Shown here in pieces: positions 18,416 through 27,807 of a stretch of DNA of 28,693 nt; position 1 is the stretch's first letter; the number at the start of each line of letters is the position of its first letter. This stretch comes from Sporisorium sorghi (Eukaryota > Basidiomycota > Ustilaginomycetes > Ustilaginales > Ustilaginaceae), in assembly GCA_023212695.1 (NCBI GenBank), contig JALCCG010000265.1, positions 1 through 28,693 of the forward strand. Direction: 5' to 3'. Under the pieces are notes generated by a model that did no database searches, was not told where the DNA came from, and saw nothing but the letters and a program-made list of their open reading frames with translations. The translations under genes were made by a program, and so were the position numbers.

Positions 18416-21400
18416 CAGCTGCAACTTTTGCACCTATCCGATCTCGCTGCTCTTGCACGCCTGTCCACGCGCCAGACGCAGGGCAGTGTGTTGCGAGCGA
18501 CGTTGCCATATTCCACCATTCCCGCTCCACGCCATCTCAAGCGTCTCTCTCTTTGCTCTCCGACCCTGCCCTCATCGCCGCCGACATTCCATGGATCTGA
18601 AGCCACAGACCTCTTTTCGCCGCCAATCAACGCTGATAGCGTCTCGGACACATCTGGTGCTGCATCGAATCAGTCCGTAGCTTCCGACTCGCCGCCGCCT
18701 TCGTCTTCAGAGCGGAGCTCATCCCAAGGCGCCGACGGGCTCGGATTGAACCTGGCTGCCTCGCACGACCTCCGCCTCAGTCGTGCCAAAAAAGCAGTCC
18801 ATCACATGCGCACCTACTCGTCCAATTCCACCGCCAGCTTCGCCTCCCATGCTTCGGCCTCTCGACAACCTTCGGCAGAGATCCTAGAGGAGGATGAGTC
18901 CTCTGCAGCCAATTCTCCAACGAAGCACAAGCGTCCGACCACCACGACCATGCCAGGTCCGGATACAACTGATTCACCCAGTCGCTCTCGCGTTGGTTCC
19001 CGCTCCGATGCTGGCTCTGTCTACAACGCCGACATGTCGGCATCCATGCTCTCCGTCGTCGACCCTGCCGGCATGGACGAGATCGAAAACAGCGTGCGTC
19101 AGTCCAAAACCATCGAGGACTTCACCAACATTATTAGCGAGTTCCGCATGAATCGACAAACGCTCTATCCCGACTCTCTTGCTGGCTCACTCGCCCATGA
19201 CGCCACAGACACCATCCCAGCTAGCGCGAGCCACCATAGTCTTGGTGAACGCAGCGAGGCCGCAGAGACAGTCAGATGCACATGCTGCTGCAGCAAGGAC
19301 GATTGCCCTCGTGCTCTACGCGCTCACCAAGAGTGGCGCGATCTCGAAGCTGACCTCCGTCTCAGTGCAGAGATCGGTCAAGCTCTACTTCGACGCCACG
19401 ACGCCATGCAGGCAAAGCTGCAAAAGCAAGCAGAAGAGTACATGCAGCAACGCGACGGCCTCATGACCCGCCTCACAAAGAGCTACAAGGAGACCTCGGC
19501 TCTCGAGCGCGAGCTCGCCCAGTCCAACCTCAACTTGGAAGCAGGCGACAGCAGCAACCGCGCTCTCTTGCACGAGCTCGACGACGCTCGTAGTCAGCTC
19601 AGCAAGCTCAAGGCCACTCAGACGCGTCTCAGCGGTGCAGATGAAAGGGCAAGATCATTACAACGCGAACTTGATGATCTCAAGCAAGAGCTTGCTGCCG
19701 AGCGCAAACGGTCACAAGCAGCCGAAGCAAGGTCCAAAAAGCTCGAGCTCAGATCAACACAACTCAAAGAGGCACTCAACAATGCCCGCAACGAGGCTAG
19801 CGTCGAGACCACTCCCAGCATACGGGCCTTGTTCGACGATGATGCGATACAGGCAGCACGGGACAGGCTCACTCGTGGTCTGCGCCATCAGCGCTCTTCC
19901 TCGCTGGCTACCAACGCATCCACCGCAAGTGACGACGCGGAGCAGATGCAAGCCATCGAGGCCCTAGTGCGCGACAATGAGGCGCTGCGCAACGACAACG
20001 ACAAGCTCCGTAGCCTCGTCGACACGTGCAATGAGGAGCTCGACACCCTCCGCAACTCTGTCACCGACGCCATCACCATTGTGGCCTCCCCTGCTCCCGA
20101 CCTTGCCAGGTTCGACGAGCTGTCCTCCTCCTATCTGGACGCGCAAGGATCTGCCACAGTCAACACGCAGGCAGACGGCTCGTTCGCAACAGAACTGGCA
20201 AGCACTGATTTGAAGCAAGCATCGCAGACAAATGATCGAGAAGATGCACCGCATGGTCCGTCTACCTCGCCTCGACCACCAATCTCCTCACACGCCTCTT
20301 CGACCGGTTCGTTTAGCTTTCCTCCCGTGTCACCAACAACGGCGCCTCGACCATCCGACGGCTACCCTTCGTCATTCACACGCAGCGAGTCTCTCGCCTA
20401 CACCGCAGACAGCAGCGCCGCCAGTCAACCGCCCGATTCCATCTCTTTTGCGCCAAGCTCGCGATCCAGCGCGACCAGCCGAGACAACGAGAAGGAGAAG
20501 CAAATGCCCGACTTTTTGCATTCAGACTCTGCACGTCGCGAAAGTCGCACCGCCCAGCTCAGCAACCTTCTCGAATACGTCAATCGCCTCTTCAACCGTC
20601 TGTCTACAGCAGACGTCGACACGCTCACACGTCGTCTGCAGCGACAGAATCTGGCCGGAGATGCGGGTCATCTGGCCAAGACAACCGTCCACTCCATCCT
20701 TCGCGACGTCGACGGCTTGCGTGACCACTTCCGCAAACTCATCGAAACCGAAGCTCGAAACCATGCCAGGGACGACAACTCGGCTCACTCGAAAGACTTT
20801 GCAGGCGAGAGTCTCGTCGCGAGGAAGGAGTTCTTTGCGCTCCTCAAGGCATTCCGCGACATTCTCTGTGAGCTTGCCAAGCTCCGGCTCTGCATCAACG
20901 ACATACACCTCAACCCTGGACAGGCAGCGAAGCTTTTGCACGAGCATCTAGGCGCGAACACGGCAGAAGATCGGTCGCTGATCCCCATCCCTTCGGCCGT
21001 CAACTGGCTCGGCAAGATGCTGCTCGGTGGACCTAGCGGCACACCAACCACGCCGTCTCCAGGCGGCAGCAGCCCTTCAGCGTCGCTTGCAGTACCAGAC
21101 GCAGCAGGCATGGCCGGTACGAAAGGAGGCCGGCCCGTCGCAGGCAGAACCATCTCTGGCAACTATGCTGGCCATCTCGCCCCTCGAGCTTCGCCCGCCG
21201 TTGTTTCGTCTACACTCGCCGTCGAAGTCAAGGGCACGCACGCTTCCGCAGCCGAGTCGTCCCAGCAGCGAATGTCTGTTCCACCACAGACGCCCGTCGT
21301 TGGCGGTCTCCGAGCCGGTCCTCGTCCTCAGCGCGGCCGGTCGCAGGCATCGCTGACCCGAATCCAGTCCCGCAACCTCTCCGGTCTCTTTGTTGGCAGT

Positions 21401-22294
21401 CTCGCCTCATCGCACGCTGGTCTTGATGCTGCTCGAAGCGGACAACAATCGGATCTCAGCAGTAGTCTGGCACAGACGAGCTCGCTCAGGTCCAGATTGG
21501 ATGCCTCAAAGACAACCAAACCTTGGCAAAGACCCTTGTCCAGGATCGTCGACGACGATGAGATCAGCATCCATCGCGGAAGGGCTATCCGTCAGCAGGT
21601 GTTTGACGATAGCGATGATGACGCTTCCGACGACGAGATGCGGGGCAGCGGCAACCTGCTCGAACGCACCTTGCGACCACGCGGTCTCAGCGACAGCTCG
21701 ATTCGAAGTACCTTTGTCGACATGGCGGATGGCGTCGGTGGGATTCCCGTCTCGCCAGCAGCAAACCGGATTCGACCGTCTCCGATCTCGCGCATCATCA
21801 CGCCCGCCACCCTGTCGCTGCATTCGACACCGAGCGCGCCGACCGTGGCCACCACTTCCGATGCTGACCACGACAAACGCAGCGCTGACGGTAACGCCTC
21901 GCCGTCCGTCTCGTCAGAGAGATCCGGGAGCCTAACGCCAGGCGCGGTTGGCATCGCAGGAGGCGTCGCCAGCTCCATCTTCAGCCGTTCGGAAAAGGTG
22001 CTGTCGTTCCTCAGCGGTGGTGTGGTCGGCTCTGGCGCACCGATCCAGCCCAGTAACGCGTCCGCCGGCCACAGCAGTGCTGCTAATACTTTGCGCCCAA
22101 CGCCTTCCATCGCCGCTCTCAACAAGGCGGCAGCCCGAGGAGCCGCCTCGCACGATCTTTCTGTTTCGCCGCGCAATGCTTCCGCTATCCAGGCAGCAGC
22201 ACCGGCAGAGACACGCGCACAGACGGGTCTAGGTCTCGGCCTGCCGCAACGTCCAGCTCTGGGAGGCACTGGAAGCAGCCGTTCTGGTTTCTAG
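18416..22294 (+). CDS. Coiled-coil, serine-rich orphan protein
   Basis: The frame is open from 18416 to the TAG at 22292-22294, but its first ATG is at 18806, giving 1162 aa. The codons before it look coding (SASRQPSAEILEEDE-type text begins well upstream), so the true start is probably in an unseen upstream exon. Counting from 18806, a cysteine cluster CTCCCSKDDC lies at about 157-167. Coiled coils span about 170-332 (RSLQRELDDLKQELAAERKR) and 378-422 (LVRDNEALRNDNDKLRSLVD). A helical domain follows at about 585-716 (LSNLLEYVNRLFNRLSTADV, ALLKAFRDILCELAKLRLCI). The remaining 450 residues are Ser/Pro/Gly-rich with acidic patches (DDSDDDASDDE) and probably disordered. The plan suits a cortical or cytoskeletal scaffold, but no family is recognised. 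Confidence 0.85.
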   Translation, partial: QLQLLHLSDLAALARLSTRQTQGSVLRATLPYSTIPAPRHLKRLSLCSPTLPSSPPTFHGSEATDLFSPPINADSVSDTSGAASNQSVASDSPPPSSSERSSSQGADGLGLNLAASHDLRLSRAKKAVHHMRTYSSNSTASFASHASASRQPSAEILEEDESSAANSPTKHKRPTTTTMPGPDTTDSPSRSRVGSRSDAGSVYNADMSASMLSVVDPAGMDEIENSVRQSKTIEDFTNIISEFRMNRQTLYPDSLAGSLAHDATDTIPASASHHSLGERSEAAETVRCTCCCSKDDCPRALRAHQEWRDLEADLRLSAEIGQALLRRHDAMQAKLQKQAEEYMQQRDGLMTRLTKSYKETSALERELAQSNLNLEAGDSSNRALLHELDDARSQLSKLKATQTRLSGADERARSLQRELDDLKQELAAERKRSQAAEARSKKLELRSTQLKEALNNARNEASVETTPSIRALFDDDAIQAARDRLTRGLRHQRSSSLATNASTASDDAEQMQAIEALVRDNEALRNDNDKLRSLVDTCNEELDTLRNSVTDAITIVASPAPDLARFDELSSSYLDAQGSATVNTQADGSFATELASTDLKQASQTNDREDAPHGPSTSPRPPISSHASSTGSFSFPPVSPTTAPRPSDGYPSSFTRSESLAYTADSSAASQPPDSISFAPSSRSSATSRDNEKEKQMPDFLHSDSARRESRTAQLSNLLEYVNRLFNRLSTADVDTLTRRLQRQNLAGDAGHLAKTTVHSILRDVDGLRDHFRKLIETEARNHARDDNSAHSKDFAGESLVARKEFFALLKAFRDILCELAKLRLCINDIHLNPGQAAKLLHEHLGANTAEDRSLIPIPSAVNWLGKMLLGGPSGTPTTPSPGGSSPSASLAVPDAAGMAGTKGGRPVAGRTISGNYAGHLAPRASPAVVSSTLAVEVKGTHASAAESSQQRMSVPPQTPVVGGLRAGPRPQRGRSQASLTRIQSRNLSGLFVGSLASSHAGLDAARSGQQSDLSSSLAQTSSLRSRLDASKTTKPWQRPLSRIVDDDEISIHRGRAIRQQVFDDSDDDASDDEMRGSGNLLERTLRPRGLSDSSIRSTFVDMADGVGGIPVSPAANRIRPSPISRIITPATLSLHSTPSAPTVATTSDADHDKRSADGNASPSVSSERSGSLTPGAVGIAGGVASSIFSRSEKVLSFLSGGVVGSGAPIQPSNASAGHSSAANTLRPTPSIAALNKAAARGAASHDLSVSPRNASAIQAAAPAETRAQTGLGLGLPQRPALGGTGSSRSGF

Positions 22295-22669
22295 ACCGTT
22301 CCTATTCACATTCATTTCGTTAGACGCTCCCTTTAGATGTTGCCTCTGTACTCTACTGATCTCCCACGCTTGCAGATGGAAAAGTTTGCCCCGCCCTACG
22401 CGGGATGACACAGCAGACTTTGATTGGTTTGATAGCCGTAGTGGCTTTGCGACGACTCGAGAATCTGAGAGGCGGTGCAGCCAGATTTCGGCAGTGCGGT
22501 GGAGATTGCAAAGTGGCAGCAGATAAGATCGGCTTTATCTCAAAATGTCCGAGGGACTTCGCGCTGTCAAAACGCGCCGTGCCTGGCATGTATTGGACGT
22601 TGCCGAACAGTGGGTCCAACTTTGCGAGCCACCACCACCACTTCCATCTCCGCCTTCACTCGTCTCGCC
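22295..22669. other. Intergenic region, no gene seen
   Basis: A 375-nt same-strand spacer holding the 3' end of the coiled-coil gene and the promoter of the acetyltransferase gene. The acetyltransferase frame is open upstream of its ATG, but the extra codons have no coding character. Confidence 0.5.
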
Positions 22670-23326
22670 ATGTTCCGAGTGCTTCGGATCTCTGATCCCA
22701 GCCTGAGCGACGCTCAGCGAGCCGATAATGCTCAGAAGTATACCGATCTGCGCATTGCGGGACTCGAGCGCTCGCCGCACGCCTTTTCTACCACAGTCGC
22801 GGTGGAGTCGCAGCTGACGGCGGACAAGCGAGTCGCACGCCTTCAAGAACCGCAAAAGACCATCTTTGTCTGCGTCAATCAGGACACGGACGAGTGGGTG
22901 GGGCAGGTGACGCTCATCGGGCCCCTCACGCGGACCGAGTACGATCAGTCGTTCCAGATCCTCCCAGGGACAGAATCCGCGACGTCTCCCTCGCTCGCCG
23001 ACGCGCCCGACGACGCGTACTGGCACATGACGGCGCTGTACGTCGACGACCGCATCCGCGGCCGCGGTCTCGCGCGTCAGCTCTGCGGAGAGTGCTTCCG
23101 CTTCATCGCCAAGGGGCAGCTGCGCATCATCATCAAGCCGGACAACACGGCGATTATCGAGATGTACAAGCGCATGGACTTCAAAGTGCTCGAGGGTCGG
23201 GCGGCGCTCATCGAGGCGATCCATGCGAGTAGGGATGGATACGACAGGCTGCCTGAAGGCGCCGCTGCGGATCCGTCGTACACCACGCGCGGTGGGATTG
23301 TTATGGTGAAGCGCGTGGCGCAGTGA
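22670..23326 (+). CDS. GNAT-family N-acetyltransferase
   Basis: The 218-aa protein has the GNAT fold expected to transfer acetyl from acetyl-CoA to an amine of unknown identity. Visible elements in order are an N-terminal helix (LRIAGLERSPHAFSTTVAVE), a central strand TIFVCVNQDTDEWVGQVTLI, and motif A. Motif A comprises AYWHMTALYVDDRIRGRGLA, with the acetyl-CoA pyrophosphate loop R128-I-R-G-R-G133. Motif B follows as IIIKPDNTAIIEMYKRMDFK, the Asn/Tyr segment before the last strand. A 27-residue loop between the strands carries TESATSPSLADAPDD. The start is the first ATG in frame with domain text. The substrate cannot be told; homologues in fungi include many uncharacterised small-molecule acetyltransferases. 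Confidence 0.9.
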   Translation: MFRVLRISDPSLSDAQRADNAQKYTDLRIAGLERSPHAFSTTVAVESQLTADKRVARLQEPQKTIFVCVNQDTDEWVGQVTLIGPLTRTEYDQSFQILPGTESATSPSLADAPDDAYWHMTALYVDDRIRGRGLARQLCGECFRFIAKGQLRIIIKPDNTAIIEMYKRMDFKVLEGRAALIEAIHASRDGYDRLPEGAAADPSYTTRGGIVMVKRVAQ

Positions 23327-23368
23327 GTCCAACAACACTCACACAGTGTCTGAGACGTCGGCCGTGTT

Positions 23369-23420
23369 GATCTCGGCAATTTGTAGCGGGCGAGGGGAGG
23401 AAAGCCAAATTGCCGAGATC
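23369..23420. repeat. Perfect 15-bp inverted repeat
   Basis: GATCTCGGCAATTTG at 23369-23383 is exactly the reverse complement of CAAATTGCCGAGATC at 23406-23420, separated by 22 nt. It lies 43 nt after the acetyltransferase stop. As RNA it would form a strong hairpin in the 3' UTR. As DNA it could be a transposon footprint or protein-binding palindrome. There is no T-run after it. Confidence 0.9.
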
Positions 23421-23476
23421 TACCCGAATCACCCGGGTGTTGCTTTTAGACTGCTGTTGTAGCGTCTCCGGAACCA

Positions 23477-23681
23477 TCAGACACGATGGATAAGCTTGCA
23501 ATGAAGTCGCGATGTTTTTGACTCGCCCTCAGCGTCGCCGAGTGAGAGCGCGGATAAGCGTCTGTAGAAGCGCAGTGCAATCTCTTCAGAGCACTGCCAG
23601 GATGGGAAGTCGTCCTCGTTGATCTCGTCCTGGGCCTGGACAGCCAAGGCGGGGAGTGCAGCAAGCAGCAGCCGAACTCAT
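23477..23681 (-). pseudogene. Small secreted protein, frame broken just after the start codon
   Basis: On the minus strand the frame from 23677 to the TGA at 23477-23479 reads VRLLLAALPALAVQAQ, an excellent signal-peptide core. It is followed by DEINEDDFPSWQCSEEIALR and then L-R-F-Y-R-R-L-S text ending H-R-V. The codons are C-ending as in neighbouring genes. An ATG at 23681-23679 precedes it but is separated by one extra base, so ATG and signal peptide are out of frame and the in-frame codon there is TGA. I infer a secreted protein of about 67 residues disabled by a one-base shift, or a sequencing error. I do not recognise the mature part. It contains two cysteines (one in the D-F-P-S-W-Q-C segment, one near the end). 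Confidence 0.45.
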
Positions 23682-23709
23682 GATGAAGCGTTGACCAGCG
23701 GCTAGGGCG

Positions 23710-23862
23710 CTAGTAGAGGAGCAGGAGCAAAAGGAAGGCGAGCTTGAGAAAGCGAATAGCTGAGAAGACATCGGCTCGGGTTTTGTGTGCATGAGTGGCA
23801 GCCCTCCAACGCGAGATGATGTCCGGACGAGCTCTGAGCTTGGCGTGGTCAAGTCGAAGCAT
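23710..23862 (-). CDS. Possible 50-aa basic protein with a hydrophobic tail
   Basis: A 50-codon frame from the ATG at 23862 starts MLRLDHAKLRARPDIISRWR and is rich in Arg/Lys/His. It ends in FLKLAFLLLLLLY, a short hydrophobic tail that could anchor it to a membrane. Codon choice is similar to real genes in the window. The stop is 28 nt upstream of the ATG of the broken secreted-protein sequence, so it might be a decayed 5' part of the same locus, or chance. There is no homology that I recognise. Confidence 0.2.
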   Translation of the reverse strand: MLRLDHAKLRARPDIISRWRAATHAHKTRADVFSAIRFLKLAFLLLLLLY

Positions 23863-24668
23863 ATAGGGAACGCTCAACAGACGAACATTGAGCTCTCAGA
23901 GCCTTGAGAACATCTTGTGCATATTCAAAAGCGGCCACGAGTCAGCATCTTCAACACACCGTATGCCACTACCGACCCGGCGCCGAGCGACATGGTAGAC
24001 TTTCTCGTGCCGCTACACGGGCTCTGTTAGTACGTTTTAGCGAAACGACGCTGCTGGGACACCGGAATAATTCTTCCCAAAGCCATGCAGGTCTTCAAGC
24101 TGTTCTGCCAAGTTGGTATGGTACCAGGGCGTTGCCGAACGCGAGGGATTGTACTTTGGCAGTCGCGATGAAATGCATTGTCTGACGGCTTGTTTTTTTA
24201 GCCCTCAATTTTGCTTCGCATTTCGAGACCCAATTTTTCCTTAACGAACACGCATCGCAAGACCAAGGCGGCGTCATCGGCATTTCTACAGATCGGCCAA
24301 AGACACATGAGCATCAGACCCCAGGAGCGCAGGAGCTACGATCCTGTGACTATGTTGAATAGATGCCGACCAGCTCGATGAATACAGAAAGCGTGCAACG
24401 GTCTGGCTTGAACCGTGCAGGAGCTCGCAGCGAACGGAAGGGGCATCACGGTAGAGCCACAAGTATGCTTCTGATGTTCGGAATGGCGAGAAAGTGACCT
24501 TGTATCATTGGCAGTACAGCTTCAGCCGGCTGTTCATCTTCATGGACACCTGTTTCCTTCATCTGCTTTGTCACTTGCACGCAGCTCACACATTGGCAAG
24601 AAACGAAACAGTGCTGACATCAAGGAAGGATCTGTATATACATCGTGCTGAGCGGAACAGTATAGCTC
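23863..24668. other. No gene seen
   Basis: About 800 nt before the 3' end of the Mpo1-like gene. Only short frames occur, none with coding character. No tRNA, repeat or promoter element is convincing. With the preceding 500 nt this is the longest gap without an intact gene outside the ends. Confidence 0.55.
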
Positions 24669-25418
24669 TCAACCGCTTTTCTCGCGCTTGGCCTGTGCCT
24701 TGTCAGTCCTGAACTTGGCGACGAGTTTGCCGACGTCGTTCTTGAGCTGCTTTTGGAGCTCCGGCCTGTATCCCAAGGGGAAGATGACCTCGAGGAAGAT
24801 GAAGAAAGGAGCCAACACAACAGCGCCAAGAAGGTTGTCGAGCAGCGCGGGTGCTCTGCGTTCGTACACACCATGGCCGTAGAACTGACTGATCCAGCCG
24901 AGCGTCTCGCCGGCAATGGCGATCTTGACTGCGTCTGGATGGAAGCGTGCCAGAGCTGTGGAAGCGTACCAGATCGCGTACCAGAACGGGGCGAGCATCA
25001 AAGCAGCCGTAGCATCCAGCACGGAATAGTAGAGCCAATAGCTGCCCATGAAAACAGCAGCAAGGTTCAGCTGCGCATATTGGAAGACGGCAGCTGGCAA
25101 GACGGCAGCGAAGGTGGAGCCGGCTTGAGAGAGGAAAGCAGCGAGCACAGGCACATGGGCCTGGAGATTGGGCAGGATCGAGCCTGACGTTGCGAAAAGC
25201 GTCGATGTGGCGCTGCGTCAAACGAGAAGAGCCGGAGCCGAAGCCAAAAGAACGATCAGTGATGGGTCCAGTTGAGTTTGATACGATGACCGATCAGCTT
25301 ACAAAATGATAGACGGAACGCCGACCATGTGAATGCCGACGTTGACATGGTTGGTGTGATAGGCAGCGTAGAAGGCCAGCTGCTTCCCGAGATCGAACGG
25401 GCTTGCGATGGCGGCCAT
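24669..25418 (-). CDS. MPO1: Mpo1-like (DUF962) ER dioxygenase
   Basis: In yeast, Mpo1 is an Fe(II)-dependent dioxygenase of the ER that performs fatty-acid alpha-oxidation of 2-hydroxy-palmitate in phytosphingosine breakdown. Exons are 25418-25303 and 25212-24669. The 90-nt intron has GTAAGC and GACGCAG, with an immediate in-frame TAA if retained. The product is 219 aa. The family motifs are clear: FYAAYHTNHVNVGIHMVGVP near the N-terminus (H21, H30) and WISQFYGHGVYERRAPALLD (H152), followed by NLLGAVVLAPFFIFLEVIFP. Several hydrophobic helices in between (AAVFQYAQLNLAAVFMG, ATAALMLAPFWYAIWYAS) make it a multipass membrane protein. The tail is basic. Identification of the family is secure. The exact substrate is taken from the yeast homologue. 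Confidence 0.93.
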
Positions 25419-25500
25419 TTTGAGCGCTGTGCTTGTTGGACGAGGATGGCTTGTGAGTGAGCGAAAGGGATGGAAACGGAGGTTGCTGCTCCTCTGATCT

Positions 25501-25506
25501 CTTATA
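25501..25506 (-). promoter_or_regulatory. TATA-like element of the Mpo1-like gene
   Basis: On the minus strand the sequence reads ACATATAAGAG, centred about 85 nt upstream of the ATG at 25418. Distance and sequence fit a TATA box, without other support. Confidence 0.4.
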
Positions 25507-25777
25507 TGTATCTGACAGCGGCCACGTTCACAATCCGGCTGTGCTGGTGCGAACGTCACAGTGAACGCTTGGAAGGAGGTGCAACACCGGTAGCGCAGCA
25601 ATCCCGGAAAGCAAGCGCGCTTATGTGTGACGACCGAGCCTTGCATCGCCAAGCTCCGTGAGCCAGGCTGTTTGGAGTGTCGCGGCGTATCGCGCTCGCG
25701 CAATCGCAGATCCCGCGACATTTCCGGGCCGAAAAACGTGGATGACCGGAAAAACCGTTTTGACAGGGCAATCGCCT

Positions 25778-25800
25778 GGCCCGGCCCGGCCCGGCCCGGC
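25778..25800. repeat. GGCCC tandem repeat, 4.6 copies
   Basis: A perfect five-base tandem repeat of pure G/C in the Mpo1-like/hydrolase divergent promoter. It is probably length-variable. Confidence 0.9.
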
Positions 25801-26069
25801 GTGCAGCCGACGCGAATGGGAAGCGAATCGCTTTTTGGCCTGTCGCCGCTGCTGAACCTGCTTACGGCTCGTCTTCTCAGAGCTTTCTTTCTGTTGGACC
25901 CGTGGAGGAGCAAGAGATGAGGGGAAGTTCCCGCGAGAATTGCAATTGCACTTCGAAAACCTCTCTCTTTCCCGCATAAGCACAGTCCAGCTTTTGATCG
26001 AGGTGGTCTTTGCGTCGCATTCTACACCTCTTCCTTGCTTCTACGCTCCATCATCCTCAATGACAGACC

Positions 26070-27416
26070 ATGACGCCCAACACATCCACGCAGGGCTCAT
26101 CCGCAAGCAGCAGCTTGACTAGGCTCAAACACGAACCGGCTGCCACCTGGCGAAGTTACATCTACTTTCAGTTCCTCGTGCGCATCGCCGTCTACTTTCG
26201 CGCTCGCCGCAGACGTACTCTTGGCATTGGCAACCTCCATCCGCCGGGACCCCAGAACTTCAGTGAGCTTCTCAAAGCTTATCAAAACGGAGGCAACGCG
26301 TACGCCAACGTGCATGGTGTACTCGTCGAATGGTACGAGCCTGCCTCCGACGCACTCTTCGCGTCCAAGTCAGGCAAAAACTACTTTGATTGGAGCGCCA
26401 CCCGTGTCTTGCGATTCCAGCCCAAGAGTGCAAGCGACGCTGCCCCGATTAAGCGCACCATCCTCTTCTTCAACGGCGGGGCATTCATCGATACAGCATC
26501 ACCGGCACACAGCTACTTTTGCAGCGTGCTGGCCCATCGACTCAATGCTTGCGTCTACATGTTCCCCTACGAGCTTGCACCCACCGGCAGCGCTGCGAGT
26601 CAGATGCCAAAGGCGACCGACTTCTATCTGCGAGTGTCAACGCAAGCCCGAAAGGAGGGGCACGAGATCATCATCGCGGGCGACAGGTGAGTTTCGCTAC
26701 AAACAACGAAAAGCGTTTGAACGTTTCTGGTCGAGCTGAACAGGCATTCTCTTTCCATCTGTCGTCTTTTTTGCATCGTCAGTGCTGGCGGCTCCATCAC
26801 GGCATGCATGCCACAGTGCATCCACACCTTCGCGCCGCTGCTTCTTGATCCGAGTGCAAGCACGCAAGACACGAACAAGCTCCAGCCAGACCAGCTGCTC
26901 CTCATTTCCCCTCTCGTGACTTGCAACAGCACTCCAAGACTGGACGAGGCCATGGCTCAAATCCAGCCGCAGGACTGGTGGCTCTCACAGGCGACGATTG
27001 ATCAAGTGTCTCATCTCTGGCTCGGATCTCCGTTGCTGCAAGCAGAAACGTTGTCGCATTTCGTCTCTGCCTCCGACAACGACGATACAGCGGCCAAGTG
27101 GAAGGCATTTCTTCCAATGCGCACAGACAGTCCGATTGTGGATCCCTTCGGCTCGTCGGATTCGTTCGCCCTGCTTCGTCAAAGCAATGTCCACGTGACG
27201 CTCTTGTGCGGCACGTACGATATCCTGTACGCTCACGCTGAACTCTACGCAGAGGAATGCGAGCGTAACAACGCTAGCTGCACGTTCATCCAAGGCACCG
27301 GCGGCGTTCACGTCTATCCGATTTTGGGCTATGTCGGTACCAATGCAGGCTGCGAGGAGGCGATAGACCTGTGCGTCACGAGCATCCTCAGGGCGAGCAG
27401 CGCAGCCAAGGCATAG
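26070..27416 (+). CDS. Alpha/beta-hydrolase (HSL/Say1-like esterase)
   Basis: A carboxylester or acetyl-ester hydrolase of the hormone-sensitive-lipase type. Exons are 26070-26686 and 26783-27416. The 96-nt intron (GTGAGT...CAG) interrupts the catalytic serine codon (AG|T). The product is 416 aa. The nucleophile elbow is G204-D-S206-A-G-G. The candidate acid is D352 in LLCGTYDILYAHAE and the histidine is H382 in TGGVHVYPI, 30 residues apart as usual. The oxyanion-hole segment, normally H-G-G-G, reads F-F-N135-G-G-A-F, so the first histidine is replaced. An N-terminal segment WRSYIYFQFLVRIAVYF followed by RARRRR could be a membrane anchor with basic flank. The nearest characterised type I can suggest is the steryl-acetyl hydrolase Say1 group (inference). 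The frame is intact and lies 1.2 kb from the telomere. Confidence 0.9.
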
Positions 27417-27807
27417 CAACGGAGGCATATGTGCTCAGCTCAATGCTGCCGTGCAATCAATTGACTCTGCATTCAACGTCAACAGGGGAGGATGCCCTCA
27501 TGCTGCCCGCCAGATTGAACAAAACACAAGCTCGTCGTGTCTGACCTGGGGCTTTGTAGGCGTCGATGGAAGCGGCTCGACTCTTGTTCAATAGACAGCA
27601 AGATGCGAAACGCAACAACAGACCATCGTCTCATGTTTGCGATGTGTCAAGCGGTCCGGATGAGACGAGTCTTGCTGCGTCGAGTGTGTCGATTGTTGCT
27701 GAAAGAGCGCTCGTAGGCGGTGGTCTCGTCTGTCAAGCGTGCTGTGCCCCTATGACGCATCGCTTTCTCACGCCTCGTCTCTTTCTCGAGCTTGCATCTG
27801 AAGCGTC
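27417..27807. other. No gene seen
   Basis: A 391-nt stretch between the last intact gene and the interstitial telomere-like tract. One open frame of about 85 codons runs through it without recognisable motif. CpG density is still normal here, unlike the sequence after 27835. Confidence 0.55.

Larger units (their letters stand above)
25419..26069. other. Divergent promoter region
   Basis: This 651-nt spacer separates the starts of the Mpo1-like gene (-) and the alpha/beta-hydrolase (+). It includes a TATA-like site for the former and a GGCCC repeat. An out-of-frame ATG at 26060 lies ten bases before the hydrolase start and opens a 20-codon frame. Confidence 0.5.

Noticed and set aside
22475..22669. 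Upstream extension of the acetyltransferase
   Set aside because: The frame is open but has no ATG and no domain-like sequence. The ATG at 22670 starts the fold sensibly.
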